In this document: positions 15,877 through 24,582 of the stretch, piece by piece
Position numbering within the stretch: position 1 is the stretch's first letter
Layout of the letters: every line of letters starts with the position of its first letter
Source: Micromonosporaceae bacterium
Lineage (GTDB): Bacteria > Actinomycetota > Actinomycetes > Mycobacteriales > Micromonosporaceae
Length of the DNA stretch: 64,000 nt
Reading direction: 5' to 3'
Assembly: GCA_009377645.1 (NCBI GenBank)
Contig: WHTQ01000002.1
Location: forward strand, 60,454-124,453
The notes under the pieces: model-generated
Database searches by the model: none
Told to the model about the DNA's origin: nothing
What the model saw: the letters and a program-made list of their open reading frames with translations, nothing else
Position numbers and translations under genes: made by a program

Positions 15877-16266
15877 TCAGTCGGTGACCGTGCCGAGCAC
15901 CCGGCCGTCCGGGCCGGCCACGTGGATCGGCGCCCCGATCCCGAGGTCCCGCACCGCGGCCTGGCCGGCCCCGTCCAGCGTCGACGCCTCCGTCACCACC
16001 GCGGCCGCCTCCAGCCGGATGGCGCCGCCGGACACCGCCGTCGCGACCGACAGCTGCAGCGCCGTGATCGTCAGCGACGGCAGCGACACGCTCGCCCCGG
16101 CGTAGGTGCGCCCGTCCCCGTCCCGGACCGCCGCCCCCTCCACCGCGCCGATCCGCGCCCGGGCGGCCCGGGCCAGCGTGACCAGCTTGGCATCCTCGTC
16201 CTCCAGCGGCCGGCGCTCGCCAGCCCTCGCCTTCGCCCTCGCCGGCTCAGCTTCTCCCCCGGGCAT
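15877..16266 (-). CDS. Cytidine-deaminase-fold protein lacking the zinc site
   Basis: A 129-residue protein matching the degenerate 'cytidine deaminase' found between corC and era in actinobacteria: DAKLVTLARAARARIGAVEG, AAVRDGDGRTYAGASVSLPS, then TALQLSVATAVSGGAIRLEA. There is no cysteine at all and no HAE/CxxC catalytic set, so it should not bind zinc or deaminate. A structural or regulatory role is possible but unknown. ATG 16266 overlaps the corC-like gene end by 20 nt, and its stop is 1 nt before the Era start. Confidence 0.8.
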   Translation of the reverse strand: MPGGEAEPARAKARAGERRPLEDEDAKLVTLARAARARIGAVEGAAVRDGDGRTYAGASVSLPSLTITALQLSVATAVSGGAIRLEAAAVVTEASTLDGAGQAAVRDLGIGAPIHVAGPDGRVLGTVTD

Positions 16267-17725
16267 CCGCCACCTGCCTCTCCTCGTTCGCCCCCCCGGC
16301 CGGTGGCTCCCCCGCCCGGCGGACCAGCACCGTCTCGATCCGGTTCCGCCGGCCCGTTGCTCCTTCGGCCACCAGCCGCAAACCACCTACGGTAGCGGCC
16401 GCACCCGGGATCGGCACCCGGCCCAGCGCCTGCGCCAGCAGCCCGGCCACCGTATCCACCTCGTCGTCCGGGAGCACCACGTCGAACAGCTCCCCCAGGT
16501 CGTCGATCGGCAGCCGGGCCGAGACCCGGACCGCGCCGCCGTCGAGCCGCTGCACCGGCGGGAGCTCCACGTCGTACTCGTCGGTGATCTCACCGACGAT
16601 CTCCTCCAGGATGTCCTCGATCGTGACCAGCCCGGCGGTCCCGCCGTACTCGTCAACCACCACCGCCAGGTGGACCCGGGCACCCTGCATCTCCGAGAGC
16701 AGGTCGTCGACCGGTTTCGACTCCGGCACGAACACCGCCTCCCGCATCAGCTCGTCCACCCGGACCCGGTCCCCGGAGTGGGGGTCCGCCCCGGTGGCCC
16801 GGCGCACCAGGTCCTTGAGGTAGACCACCCCGAGCACGTCATCGACGCTCGCCCCGATCACCGGGATCCGGGAGAACCCGGAGCGCAGCGCGAGCGCCAG
16901 CGCCTGCCGGAGGCTCTTGTGCGCCTCGATCCACACCATCTCGGTCCGCGGGACCATCACCTCGCGGGCGACCGTGTCACCGAGCTGGAACACCGAGTGG
17001 ATCATCTTCCGCTCGCCCTGCTCGACCGCGCCGCTCTCGCCGGCCAGGTCGACCAGCTCCCGCAGCTCGGCGGTGACATCCGCCTCCCCGCCGTTCGGGC
17101 CGGCGGTGACGAACGGCCCCTCCCGGAAGCCCCGGCCCGGGGTGACCGCGTTGCCGACCCAGATCAGCAGCGACGCCAGCGGACCCAGGGCACGACCCAG
17201 CCAGCGCACCGCCGGGGCGCTCACCCGCCCGATCGGGTAGGCGTGCTGGCGTCCGATCGTGCGCGGCCCCACCCCGACCACCACGAAGCTCACCACGGTC
17301 ATCGCCCCGGCCGTGACCAGCGCCGCGGTCCAGCCGACCCCGAAGGTGTCGATCGCGACCAGCGCGACCAGGGTGGTGGCAGTCAGCTCGCAGAGCAGCC
17401 GCAGCAGCAGCAGCAGGTTCAGGTAGCGGGCCCGGTCGGTGACCACCGCGTGCAGCGCCGCCGCGCCCCACGGGGCGGCCCCGGACCGGCTGGCCCGGCC
17501 GGCCTCGCCAGGCTCGGACCGGTCCGGTCCGCGCCGCCGCTCGGGCCCGCGCCAGCCCCCGGCGGTCGTACCGCCGGTCCGGGCCAGCGCCCCGGCGCGC
17601 GCCGCGGAGACCGCCCCCAGCGCGGCGTCGGTCATCGCGAACAGCCCAGCCAGCACCACCAGCGCGCCGGCCCATCCCAGCAGCGCCGCGTCGGGTAGGC
17701 TCGCCGCCCCCGCCACGTCGATCAA
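16247..17725 (-). CDS. CorC/HlyC-family membrane protein with CBS domains
   Basis: A 492-residue protein. The N-terminal DUF21 transmembrane domain (first about 190 residues) holds several hydrophobic segments ([40 protein letters not shown]). It is followed by GEREM-type linker text, a CBS pair ([20 protein letters not shown] to [20 protein letters not shown]) and a C-terminal CorC_HlyC domain ending [11 protein letters not shown]. The family is linked to magnesium/cobalt homeostasis and is often misnamed hemolysin; the substrate is not determined. ATGA overlap with ybeY. Confidence 0.9.
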   Translation of the reverse strand: MIDVAGAASLPDAALLGWAGALVVLAGLFAMTDAALGAVSAARAGALARTGGTTAGGWRGPERRRGPDRSEPGEAGRASRSGAAPWGAAALHAVVTDRARYLNLLLLLRLLCELTATTLVALVAIDTFGVGWTAALVTAGAMTVVSFVVVGVGPRTIGRQHAYPIGRVSAPAVRWLGRALGPLASLLIWVGNAVTPGRGFREGPFVTAGPNGGEADVTAELRELVDLAGESGAVEQGERKMIHSVFQLGDTVAREVMVPRTEMVWIEAHKSLRQALALALRSGFSRIPVIGASVDDVLGVVYLKDLVRRATGADPHSGDRVRVDELMREAVFVPESKPVDDLLSEMQGARVHLAVVVDEYGGTAGLVTIEDILEEIVGEITDEYDVELPPVQRLDGGAVRVSARLPIDDLGELFDVVLPDDEVDTVAGLLAQALGRVPIPGAAATVGGLRLVAEGATGRRNRIETVLVRRAGEPPAGGANEERQVADARGRS

Positions 17726-18186
17726 CCCGTACGCGCGAGCCGCCAGCTGCGAAGCAGGCGGTCCTGCAACCCGAACATCTCGCGCTCCTCCTCGGGCTCG
17801 GCGTGGTCGTAGCCGAGCAGGTGCAGGGTGCCGTGGACGGTCAGCAGCGCCACCTCGTCGGCGGTGCTGTGCCCGGCCGAGGCAGCCTGCCGCCCGGCGA
17901 CCTCCGGGCAGAGCACGATGTCGCCGAGCATGGTCGGCTCGCCTCCGTTGTCCCCCGGGCCGTGGTCGAAGCTGGCCTCGTCCAACGGGAAGGCGAGCAC
18001 GTCGGTGGGGCCGTCGCCACCCATCCAGCGGTGGTTCAGGTCGGTCATGTAGGCGGTGTCGACCAGCAGGACGGACAGCTCCGCCAGCGGGCTCACCCCG
18101 GTCTCGGTCAGCGTGTGCCGGGCCACGTCCAGGATGGCGTCGGTGTCGACATCCACACCGGACTCATTTGCGATCTCGATGGACAC
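17722..18186 (-). CDS. ybeY: Endoribonuclease YbeY, rRNA maturation factor
   Basis: A 154-residue zinc-dependent RNase for 16S rRNA 3' maturation and 70S quality control. The metal site [11 protein letters not shown] gives His118, His122 and His128. Other marks are [20 protein letters not shown] and [12 protein letters not shown]. An acidic Gly-rich insert ([12 protein letters not shown]) precedes the latter. It is coupled to the CorC-like gene by a 4-nt ATGA overlap and follows phoH by 39 nt. Confidence 0.95.
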   Translation of the reverse strand: MSIEIANESGVDVDTDAILDVARHTLTETGVSPLAELSVLLVDTAYMTDLNHRWMGGDGPTDVLAFPLDEASFDHGPGDNGGEPTMLGDIVLCPEVAGRQAASAGHSTADEVALLTVHGTLHLLGYDHAEPEEEREMFGLQDRLLRSWRLARTG

Positions 18187-18225
18187 TGCTCGCCTCGTAC
18201 CTGCCTGCCTGCCTCGTGCCGCCGG

Positions 18226-19278
18226 TCACCGGCGCCGGCTGGCGCGGCCACCCTGGGCGCTGCGCACCGGGCGCAGCTCCTGGTTGGCGTCCCACTTCGC
18301 GTACGCGTCGACGATGTCGCTGACCAGCTGGTGGCGCACCACGTCCTCGCTGCCGAGCTGGCTGAAGTGAACGTCGCCGAGCCCTTCCAGGATCTCCCGC
18401 ACCACCCGCAGCCCGCTGCGCTGCCCGCCGGGCAGGTCCACCTGGGTGATGTCGCCGGTGACCACGATCTTGGACCCGAACCCGAGCCGGGTCAGGAACA
18501 TCTTCATCTGCTCGGCGGTGGTGTTCTGCGCCTCGTCGAGAATGATAAATGCATCATTCAACGTCCTTCCGCGCATGTACGCCAGCGGGGCGACCTCGAT
18601 CGTCCCACTCTGGATCAGCCGCGGGATCGAGTCCGGGTCGATCATGTCGTGCAGCGCGTCGTAGAGCGGGCGCAGGTAGGGGTCGATCTTCTCGTACAGC
18701 GTGCCGGGCAGATAGCCCAGCCGCTCCCCCGCCTCCACCGCCGGCCGGGTGAGGATGATCCGGGTCGTCTGCTTGGCCTGCAGTGCCTGCACCGCCTTGG
18801 CCATCGCCAGGTAGGTCTTGCCGGTGCCGGCCGGCCCGATCGAGAACACGATCGTGTGCCCGTCGATCGCGTCGACGTAGCGGCGTTGGCCCAGCGTCTT
18901 CGGCCGGATGTTGCGCCCCCGCCGGGACAGGATGTTGAGGGTGAGCACCTCGGCGGGGCGCTCGGCGGCGCCCGACTCGAGCATGCTGACGGTCCGCCGC
19001 ACACTGTCCGCGGTCAGCGGCTCGCCCTTCTCGACCAGCTCCAGCAGCTCCGCGAACAGGCGCTCGGCCAGCGCGTTGTCGGCCGGCGCCCCGGTAATGG
19101 TGATCTCGTTACCGCGTACCAGGATGTCGCTGGCGAGCGCCCGCTCCACCAGCTTGAGCGTCTCGTCCGCCGCGCCGAGCAGGCTCACCATGGCCTGCGG
19201 GTCCGCTACCGTGATCTTGGTCTGTGCGCGGCTCTGTGGGTTACGTCTGGCAATGGGTGAGTTGTCTAGGTCGGTCAT
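18226..19278 (-). CDS. phoH: PhoH-like ATPase
   Basis: A 350-residue P-loop ATPase. Walker A is GPAGTGKTYLAMAKA, Walker B is FIILDEAQNTTAEQMK, and IILTRPAVEAGERLGYLPGT is the family block between them. An N-terminal KH-like segment (TKITVADPQAMVSLLGAADE) is as usual for the PhoH1 branch. Probable role in RNA metabolism with YbeY, its conserved neighbour. ATG 19278 is chosen because upstream in-frame sequence has no protein character and would run into the divergent HIT gene. Confidence 0.92.
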   Translation of the reverse strand: MTDLDNSPIARRNPQSRAQTKITVADPQAMVSLLGAADETLKLVERALASDILVRGNEITITGAPADNALAERLFAELLELVEKGEPLTADSVRRTVSMLESGAAERPAEVLTLNILSRRGRNIRPKTLGQRRYVDAIDGHTIVFSIGPAGTGKTYLAMAKAVQALQAKQTTRIILTRPAVEAGERLGYLPGTLYEKIDPYLRPLYDALHDMIDPDSIPRLIQSGTIEVAPLAYMRGRTLNDAFIILDEAQNTTAEQMKMFLTRLGFGSKIVVTGDITQVDLPGGQRSGLRVVREILEGLGDVHFSQLGSEDVVRHQLVSDIVDAYAKWDANQELRPVRSAQGGRASRRR

Positions 19279-19401
19279 GGTCTGGCCGTACGGCCGCTGC
19301 CACCTGCTCTCCAGTCCGGGAACCCCACCAGGGTGGGCCTGCCCCCCATGGTATCGGCTCCAGCCCGGATCGGTCACCAGCAACCGGCGGGTGTGCTCGG
19401 C

Positions 19402-19407
19402 TAACAT
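19402..19407 (+). promoter_or_regulatory. Candidate -10 for leaderless HIT gene
   Basis: TAACAT followed by exactly 6 nt and GTG 19414. No Shine-Dalgarno is needed if the transcript starts at the start codon. Confidence 0.5.
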
Positions 19408-19413
19408 GCCGGG

Positions 19414-19761
19414 GTGAGCGACTGCCTGTTCTGCAAGATCGTGGCCGGCGAGGTGCCCGCCACGGTGGTGCACGAGACCGACCACACGCTGGCGTTCCGG
19501 GACATCGCTCCGAAGGCGCCGGTGCACGTGCTGGTGATCCCCAGGGAACACCACCCCGACCTGGCCGCCCTGGCCGCCGCCGACCCGGGGCTGGGCGGGC
19601 AGGTGCTGGCGGCGGTCGCGGCGGTCGCCGAGGCCGAGGGGCTGGCCGCAGACGGCTACCGGACCATGTTCAACACCGGGCGGAACGCGGGGCAGGAGGT
19701 CTTCCACGTGCACGCGCACCTGCTCGGCGGGGCGCCGCTGGGCCCGATGCTCGCTATTTGA
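19414..19761 (+). CDS. HIT-family nucleotide hydrolase (HINT type)
   Basis: A 115-residue histidine-triad protein. It starts MSDCLFCKIVAGEVPATVVH (with the CxxC-like CLFC), and the triad is FHVHAHLLGG (His98, 100, 102). Likely a purine nucleoside phosphoramidase/AMP-lysine hydrolase, a general housekeeping activity. Divergent from phoH. Its last 8 bases overlap, tail to tail, the end of the sugar permease gene on the other strand. Confidence 0.92.
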   Translation: MSDCLFCKIVAGEVPATVVHETDHTLAFRDIAPKAPVHVLVIPREHHPDLAALAAADPGLGGQVLAAVAAVAEAEGLAADGYRTMFNTGRNAGQEVFHVHAHLLGGAPLGPMLAI

Positions 19762-20704
19762 GGGTCGCCCCGGTCAGTCCGGCCTGGACCTGCCGCTGGA
19801 ACGTCAGGTAGACGACCAGGATCGGCAGCGTCGCTATGGTCATGCCGGCGAACAGCGCGGACAGGTCGTTGCGGTAGCCCTGCTGGATCGCCAGCGCCAC
19901 CAGCCCCTGGGCCAGCACCGACCGGTCCGCGTCGAAGCCGCTCTGCTGCCGCATCAAGGTCTGCGGCAGCAGGAACTGGTTCCACTGTCCGAGGATGTTG
20001 AAGATCCCCACGCTCAGCAGGCCGGGTTTCGCCATCGGCAGCATCACTTGGAAGAAGGTGCGCACGTGGCCGGCGCCGTCTACCGCCGCCTGCTCGGCCA
20101 CCGAGGTGGGCAGGGTGCGGAAGAACGAGTGCAGGAAGAAGACCGTGAACGGGAGCGAGAACGCGACGTAGACCAGGATCAGCCCGTGGTAGGTGTTGAG
20201 CGCGTTGAAGCCGCGCACCACGAAGAACAGCGGGATCAGCGCCAAGAAGATCGGCACGGTAAGGCCGGCGATGAAGCTGTAGTAGATCACCCGGTTGCCC
20301 CAGAAGTCGTACCGGGCCAGCACGTACGCGGCCATCGAGCCGAGCAGCATGGTCAGGAACACCCCGCCGGCGACCACGATCACCGTACTGAGGAAGTAGT
20401 CGCCGATGTTGCTCACGCTCCAGGCCCGGCTGAAGTTCTCCCACCGGAGGCTGGTCGGGATCCCCCACGGGTTCGCGACGATCTCACCGTCGGTACGGAA
20501 CGACTGCAGCACCGACCACACCAGCGGGAAGGTCACCAGCACCCCCCAGGCGATCAGGAAGGTGTGGGAGAAGACGTTCAGCGCGCCGCCAGCCAGGCCC
20601 CGCTCGCGGGGCGGCGCGCCGCGGCCCCGGCCACCGGGTGGGCCGGGACGCCGGCCCGGCTCGACGGCCGGGATCCCGGGCGGGGTGGTGATGCTGGTAG
20701 CCAT
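19754..20704 (-). CDS. ngcG: Carbohydrate ABC transporter permease, NgcG/MalG type
   Basis: A 316-residue inner-membrane permease. After a proline/glycine-rich cytoplasmic tail of about 45 residues there are six hydrophobic segments. The EAA loop that contacts the ATPase is EQAAVDGAGHVRTFFQVMLP, followed by MAKPGLLSVGIFNILGQWNQ, typical of MalG-like CUT1 permeases. Third gene of the set after the binding protein and the first permease (17 nt gap). No ATPase gene is present, as usual for CUT1 systems that share MsiK. The ngc name rests on similarity of the binding protein to NgcE. Confidence 0.85.
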   Translation of the reverse strand: MATSITTPPGIPAVEPGRRPGPPGGRGRGAPPRERGLAGGALNVFSHTFLIAWGVLVTFPLVWSVLQSFRTDGEIVANPWGIPTSLRWENFSRAWSVSNIGDYFLSTVIVVAGGVFLTMLLGSMAAYVLARYDFWGNRVIYYSFIAGLTVPIFLALIPLFFVVRGFNALNTYHGLILVYVAFSLPFTVFFLHSFFRTLPTSVAEQAAVDGAGHVRTFFQVMLPMAKPGLLSVGIFNILGQWNQFLLPQTLMRQQSGFDADRSVLAQGLVALAIQQGYRNDLSALFAGMTIATLPILVVYLTFQRQVQAGLTGATLK

Positions 20705-20720
20705 GCGCGCTCCCGCTCCC

Positions 20721-21647
20721 TCAGTACTCGATCCGGTCCCGGCGCAGGACCCGGAGCTGGATGATCGCCAGCACCAGCGTGAACAGCGCCAGCGTGACCC
20801 CCATCGCACAGGCCAGACCGAACTGGCCGGGCCGGTAACCGCCGAACGCCGTGTCGTAGATCCGGGTCGCCATCACCTCGCTGGCGAAGTTGGGGCCACC
20901 CTGGCTGAGCGCGTAGACCAGCGCGAACATGTCCAGTCCCAGGATCCCGAGGTAGACCCAGGCCACCGAGATGGTGTCCCGCAGCAGCGGCAGCGTGACC
21001 CGGAAGAACTGCTGCCCCCGCTTGGCGCCGTCCAGCACCGCCGCTTCGAAGATGTCCTTCGGGATCGCGGCCATGGCGGCCGAGAACAGCACCATGAAGA
21101 AGCCGGTGAAGCCCCACACCGCGACCCCCAGCAGGATCCACTTCACGGCCCTCGGGTCGCTGAGGAACAGTAACGGCCGGCTCTCGTCGACCAGACCGAC
21201 CCCCATCAGGATCGCGTTGGCCAGCCCGTGCCGGTCAGTCCGGAAGATCGCCCCCCAGACGATCGCCACGATCGCGATCGAGAGGATGAACGGGAAGAAG
21301 AAGATGACCTGGTAGATCGACGACCCGAACACCCCGCGGACTCCGGCCCGGTTCCCCCGCCCCCCGACGTTGAGCATGAACGCGAAGAACAGCGCGAGCG
21401 CGATCGTGATCAACGGCAGCGAGACGAAGAAGAACAGGCTGTTGCCGAACGCCTTCCGGAACACCTCGTCCTCGGCCAGCTCGAGATAGTTCTCCAACCC
21501 GATGTAGTCGAACTCCGTCGTCCGGGCACCCCAGTCGGTGAACGAGTAGTGCGCGGTCTGGACGAACGGCGAGATCATGAACACCACGTAGACCAGCACC
21601 GGCAGGGCCAAGAAGCCGACGATGAATGGGTACTTGCCCCGCTGCAT
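20721..21647 (-). CDS. ngcF: Carbohydrate ABC transporter permease, NgcF/MalF type
   Basis: A 308-residue permease, starting MQRGKYPFIVGFLALPVLVY, with six predicted membrane segments and the EAA-type loop FEAAVLDGAKRGQQFFRVTL. Pairs with the downstream MalG-type permease to form the translocation pore. The distinctive segment ALFFAFMLNVGGRGNRAGVR lies between membrane spans. It follows the binding-protein gene after a 77-bp gap that contains a long stem-loop. Confidence 0.87.
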   Translation of the reverse strand: MQRGKYPFIVGFLALPVLVYVVFMISPFVQTAHYSFTDWGARTTEFDYIGLENYLELAEDEVFRKAFGNSLFFFVSLPLITIALALFFAFMLNVGGRGNRAGVRGVFGSSIYQVIFFFPFILSIAIVAIVWGAIFRTDRHGLANAILMGVGLVDESRPLLFLSDPRAVKWILLGVAVWGFTGFFMVLFSAAMAAIPKDIFEAAVLDGAKRGQQFFRVTLPLLRDTISVAWVYLGILGLDMFALVYALSQGGPNFASEVMATRIYDTAFGGYRPGQFGLACAMGVTLALFTLVLAIIQLRVLRRDRIEY

Positions 21648-21671
21648 AGGTCACCGGACTCTCCGGGTCGG

Positions 21672-21710
21672 GACCCCCGCGGACCCCGGTCGGCAGGGCC
21701 CGCGGGGATC
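21672..21710 (-). promoter_or_regulatory. 15-bp stem-loop between binding-protein and permease genes
   Basis: On the minus-strand RNA, arm 21710-21696 (GATCCCCGCGGGCCC) can pair along its whole 15 nt with 21686-21672, counting G-U pairs, leaving a 9-nt loop. Such hairpins after binding-protein genes commonly reduce read-through or protect upstream mRNA, so binding protein outnumbers permease. Confidence 0.55.
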
Positions 21711-21724
21711 GATGCGTGCGCCGC

Positions 21725-23251
21725 TCAGATCTCGCGGGTGAACTTCTCGATGTCCGGGTCGTCCCGGACCTCCGCCGCCGCGTCCTCCATCGCGTCCAGC
21801 AGGTCCTGGGCCGAGGCCCGACCGGCCATCAGCTCGCCGATCAGCGGCTCCATGGTGTCCGCGTACATCTTCTGGTTGTACCAGCCCTCCCACCGCCAGA
21901 GCAGGTTGTCCGGGGCGGCGCTGGTCACCGCGGCGGCGGACTGGAACGCGACCGACTGGACGTTCTGGCCGGTGCCCTTCACCACGGTGGCGGTGTTGGT
22001 GAGCTCGGTGAACCGGTCCGCGAAGTCCTTGGTCAGCATGACCCGCATCAGCTCCAGGCCGCCGGCCCGGTTGGCGGCGGCGGTCGGGATGACGAACGGC
22101 TCGCCCGGCTGGTTCCGGACCGAGCCAGCGGCCAGCACCGGCTGGTCCGACGGGGCCCACGGCGCCATCATGGTCATCTCGAAGTCGGCCGGGATGCCGC
22201 CGTCTCCGACCTCGTGCTCCTCCAGCACCGCCTCGTCCGACATCTCGGCCTCCAGCCAGGTGCCGCACCACAGGAACCCGGCCTCCCGGTCCAGCCAGGT
22301 CTGCTGCGCCTGGATGTGGGTGAGGCCCTCCATGCCGGGGTAGACCAGCCCATTGTCGACCAGCTCCTGCAGCCGGCTGGCGGCGGTCACCACCGCCGCC
22401 TGCTGCCAGGCGCCCGGCTCCAGGTTGTCGATCGCCACTGTCACCTCGTGGCCACCCTCCAGGTTCACCCACTCCATCAGCACGTTCTGGAGGTACCAGA
22501 GCCCGGTCGCGTTCCCGTTGATGAACGGCGCGATCCCGGCCGCCTGCATCTGTGCGGCCAGCGCCAGGAACTCGCTCCAGTTGGTGGGCGGGGCCCAGCC
22601 GTTGTCCCGGAACAGCTTCGCGTCGTACCACATGCCGTAGCTGGAGTTGACCAGGTTCAGCGAGTACATCGTGCCGCCGAACGAGCCGAACTCCTCGACC
22701 CCGACGACCACTGTGTCCCGGATCGGCGTGTTCGGGTCGTCCAGGCTGGGTGCGTCCATCAGCTCGGTGAGCGGATGCACCGCGCCATCGTTGACCAGGC
22801 CGTCGAGCGCTAGCTCCTCGTCGCCGGAGTTGTTCAGGAAGTCGGGCGGGTTCCCGCCGGCGAACCGGGGCTGCATCTCGGTGCGGATCGTCTCGGTGGT
22901 GGCCACCCCCACCTGGGCGTCCGGCCAGTGCTTGGCGAACTCCTCGGCCAGCGCGTTCGGATACTCGGTCCCGAAGCCGCCGGTGAAGAAGACGGCGTCG
23001 ATCCGGGAGTCGGGGGCGAAGCCGAACGGGTTCTCGGCGTTCGCGTCCGGCCCGTCATCCGAGTCGTCGCCGCCGCCGGTGGCGCAGGCGGCGAGCAGGC
23101 TGGCGGCGGGCGTGACCAGCAGGCCGGCTCCGGCGGCCCGGCCCAGGACCTTGCGGCGGCTCAGCCCACCTCTGGGCACAACCAGCCCAGGAGTGGTCAG
23201 CCCCGCGCCCGGCGGTCGCGCCGAGCCGTTTCTGATGCGTCGAACGGACAT
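21725..23251 (-). CDS. ngcE: Sugar ABC transporter substrate-binding lipoprotein, NgcE family
   Basis: A 508-residue solute-binding protein. The N-terminus has a twin-arginine-like motif LSRRKVLGRAAGAGLLVTP and a lipobox SLLAAC, so it is probably a Tat-exported lipoprotein. NgcE-like blocks are visible: MQPRFAGGNPPDFLNNSGDE, LTELMDAPSLDDPNTPIRDT and EEFGSFGGTMYSLNLVNSSY. NgcE of streptomycetes binds N-acetylglucosamine and chitobiose (family knowledge); the ligand here is inferred. AGGAGG precedes ATG 23251. It follows the RpiR gene by 61 bp in the same direction. Confidence 0.85.
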   Translation of the reverse strand: MSVRRIRNGSARPPGAGLTTPGLVVPRGGLSRRKVLGRAAGAGLLVTPAASLLAACATGGGDDSDDGPDANAENPFGFAPDSRIDAVFFTGGFGTEYPNALAEEFAKHWPDAQVGVATTETIRTEMQPRFAGGNPPDFLNNSGDEELALDGLVNDGAVHPLTELMDAPSLDDPNTPIRDTVVVGVEEFGSFGGTMYSLNLVNSSYGMWYDAKLFRDNGWAPPTNWSEFLALAAQMQAAGIAPFINGNATGLWYLQNVLMEWVNLEGGHEVTVAIDNLEPGAWQQAAVVTAASRLQELVDNGLVYPGMEGLTHIQAQQTWLDREAGFLWCGTWLEAEMSDEAVLEEHEVGDGGIPADFEMTMMAPWAPSDQPVLAAGSVRNQPGEPFVIPTAAANRAGGLELMRVMLTKDFADRFTELTNTATVVKGTGQNVQSVAFQSAAAVTSAAPDNLLWRWEGWYNQKMYADTMEPLIGELMAGRASAQDLLDAMEDAAAEVRDDPDIEKFTREI

Positions 23252-23312
23252 CGTGGGTCCTCCTAGGGTGTTGTCTCCTCATGTCATCTCGGAACGTGGG
23301 CGGTGCGGGGCG

Positions 23313-24380
23313 TTACGGTGGTTCCCCGCCCGACGCCGCCCGATGGCCGTCGACCGCCCGGGCGGTGCGCTGGAACGCCGCGTGGGCGCGTTGGTGGGTC
23401 CGTTGTGCGACTGCGATGTAGAGCAGGTCGAGCACGACCAGCTGCGGGTGCCGGGCCGACAGGGCGTCCGGGCGGAAGCTGGTGGCGGCCACGGCCGGCT
23501 CGGAGCCGTCCCGGGAGGCCCGCGACGCGGTACGGGTGGGAGCGTTGGCCAGCAGCAGGTCCGCCACCTCGGCCAGCGGGGACCGGGGAGAGCTGGTCAG
23601 CGCCACCGTGGTGGCGCCGCGGCTGCCGGCCTCGGCCAGCATCTCGATCGTCTCCCGGGTCTGGCCGGAGTGGGAGATGCCGACCGCCACGTCCCCCGGT
23701 GACAGCACCGCGGCGCTGGCCAGCCCGCTGTGCACGTCCGTCCAGGCCCACGCCGGCACTCCGATCCGGTGCAGGCTCAGCTGCAGCTCCGCCCCGACCA
23801 GCGCGGACCCGCTGGCGCCGTAGATGTCGGTGCGTCCGGCGCTGGCGATCGCGTCGGCGGCCGCCGCCACCTGCGCCAGGTCGAGCAGCGCGACCGTTTC
23901 GTGCATCGCTCGGGTGTCGGCGGCCATCACCTGCCCGAGCACCCGGTCCAGCGGGTCGCCGGGCTGGACCTCCCGGCCGATGTCCACGCTCCACCCGGCC
24001 GCTCGGGCCGCCCGCCCGGTCTCACCGGCGATCCCCAGCCGCAGGTCTGCATAACCGTCGAAGCCGAGCGCCCGGCAGAACCGGGTGACGGTCGCCGGTG
24101 AGGTGCCGGAGCGCTCCGCCAGCTCCACGATCGTGGCCCGGGCCGCCGCCGCCGGGTCGACGAGCACCCGCTCGGCCACCCGCTGCAACGCCCCGGTGAA
24201 CTCCGGCAGCTGGGCGCGGACCCGGGCCAGCACCCCGTCCTGCGGACCGCCCGGTCTGACCACGCTGTGAGCCGGAAGCCGCCCGCCCGCCGCCGGCCCG
24301 CCCGTCCCGCCGCCGGCGGTGGCGTGGTCGAGCGGCGTCGAGGACGCCTGGGGAACCACTGTCGGTCCAGTCAAGGTCAC
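23313..24380 (-). CDS. RpiR/MurR-family transcriptional regulator with SIS domain
   Basis: A 355-residue regulator. The N-terminal HTH contains VELAERSGTSPATVTRFCRA; the SIS sugar-phosphate-binding domain contains GRTDIYGASGSALVGAELQL and GDVAVGISHSGQTRETIEML. Members sense phosphosugars such as GlcNAc-6-P or MurNAc-6-P, which fits control of the sugar importer that follows. A second, longer frame could start at TTG 24482, but that would place a promoter-like TTGACG and a direct-repeat operator inside the gene, so GTG 24380 is preferred. The first 45 or so residues are unstructured. Confidence 0.85.
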   Translation of the reverse strand: MTLTGPTVVPQASSTPLDHATAGGGTGGPAAGGRLPAHSVVRPGGPQDGVLARVRAQLPEFTGALQRVAERVLVDPAAAARATIVELAERSGTSPATVTRFCRALGFDGYADLRLGIAGETGRAARAAGWSVDIGREVQPGDPLDRVLGQVMAADTRAMHETVALLDLAQVAAAADAIASAGRTDIYGASGSALVGAELQLSLHRIGVPAWAWTDVHSGLASAAVLSPGDVAVGISHSGQTRETIEMLAEAGSRGATTVALTSSPRSPLAEVADLLLANAPTRTASRASRDGSEPAVAATSFRPDALSARHPQLVVLDLLYIAVAQRTHQRAHAAFQRTARAVDGHRAASGGEPP

Positions 24381-24434
24381 TGGCCGCCTTCGCGCTGGTC
24401 GCGGGTCACCCGCGTCGGACCTGGTTAGGAAAGC

Positions 24435-24482
24435 TTCTTTACTGATAGGGAAATAGTTCTTACTGAAGGCCGGTCGCGTCAA
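24435..24482 (-). promoter_or_regulatory. Promoter and direct-repeat operator candidate of the rpiR-ngc operon
   Basis: An AT-rich island in GC-rich DNA, 55-100 bp upstream of GTG 24380. On the plus strand TCTTTACTGA (24436-24445) and TTCTTACTGA (24457-24466) recur 21 bp apart, two helical turns. On the minus strand TTGACG (24482-24477) and AACTAT (24458-24453), 18 nt apart, form a -35/-10 pair around the second copy. An autoregulatory RpiR site is likely. Confidence 0.5.
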
Positions 24483-24582
24483 GGGGCTCGGGAGAAGTTT
24501 TCAAACCGTTATCTTGCCGTGACGTCCCGCATCTGTCCGGTGAACCGAGGGCCACGCTCGCGCAAGCCTGCGACCAGCGCCG

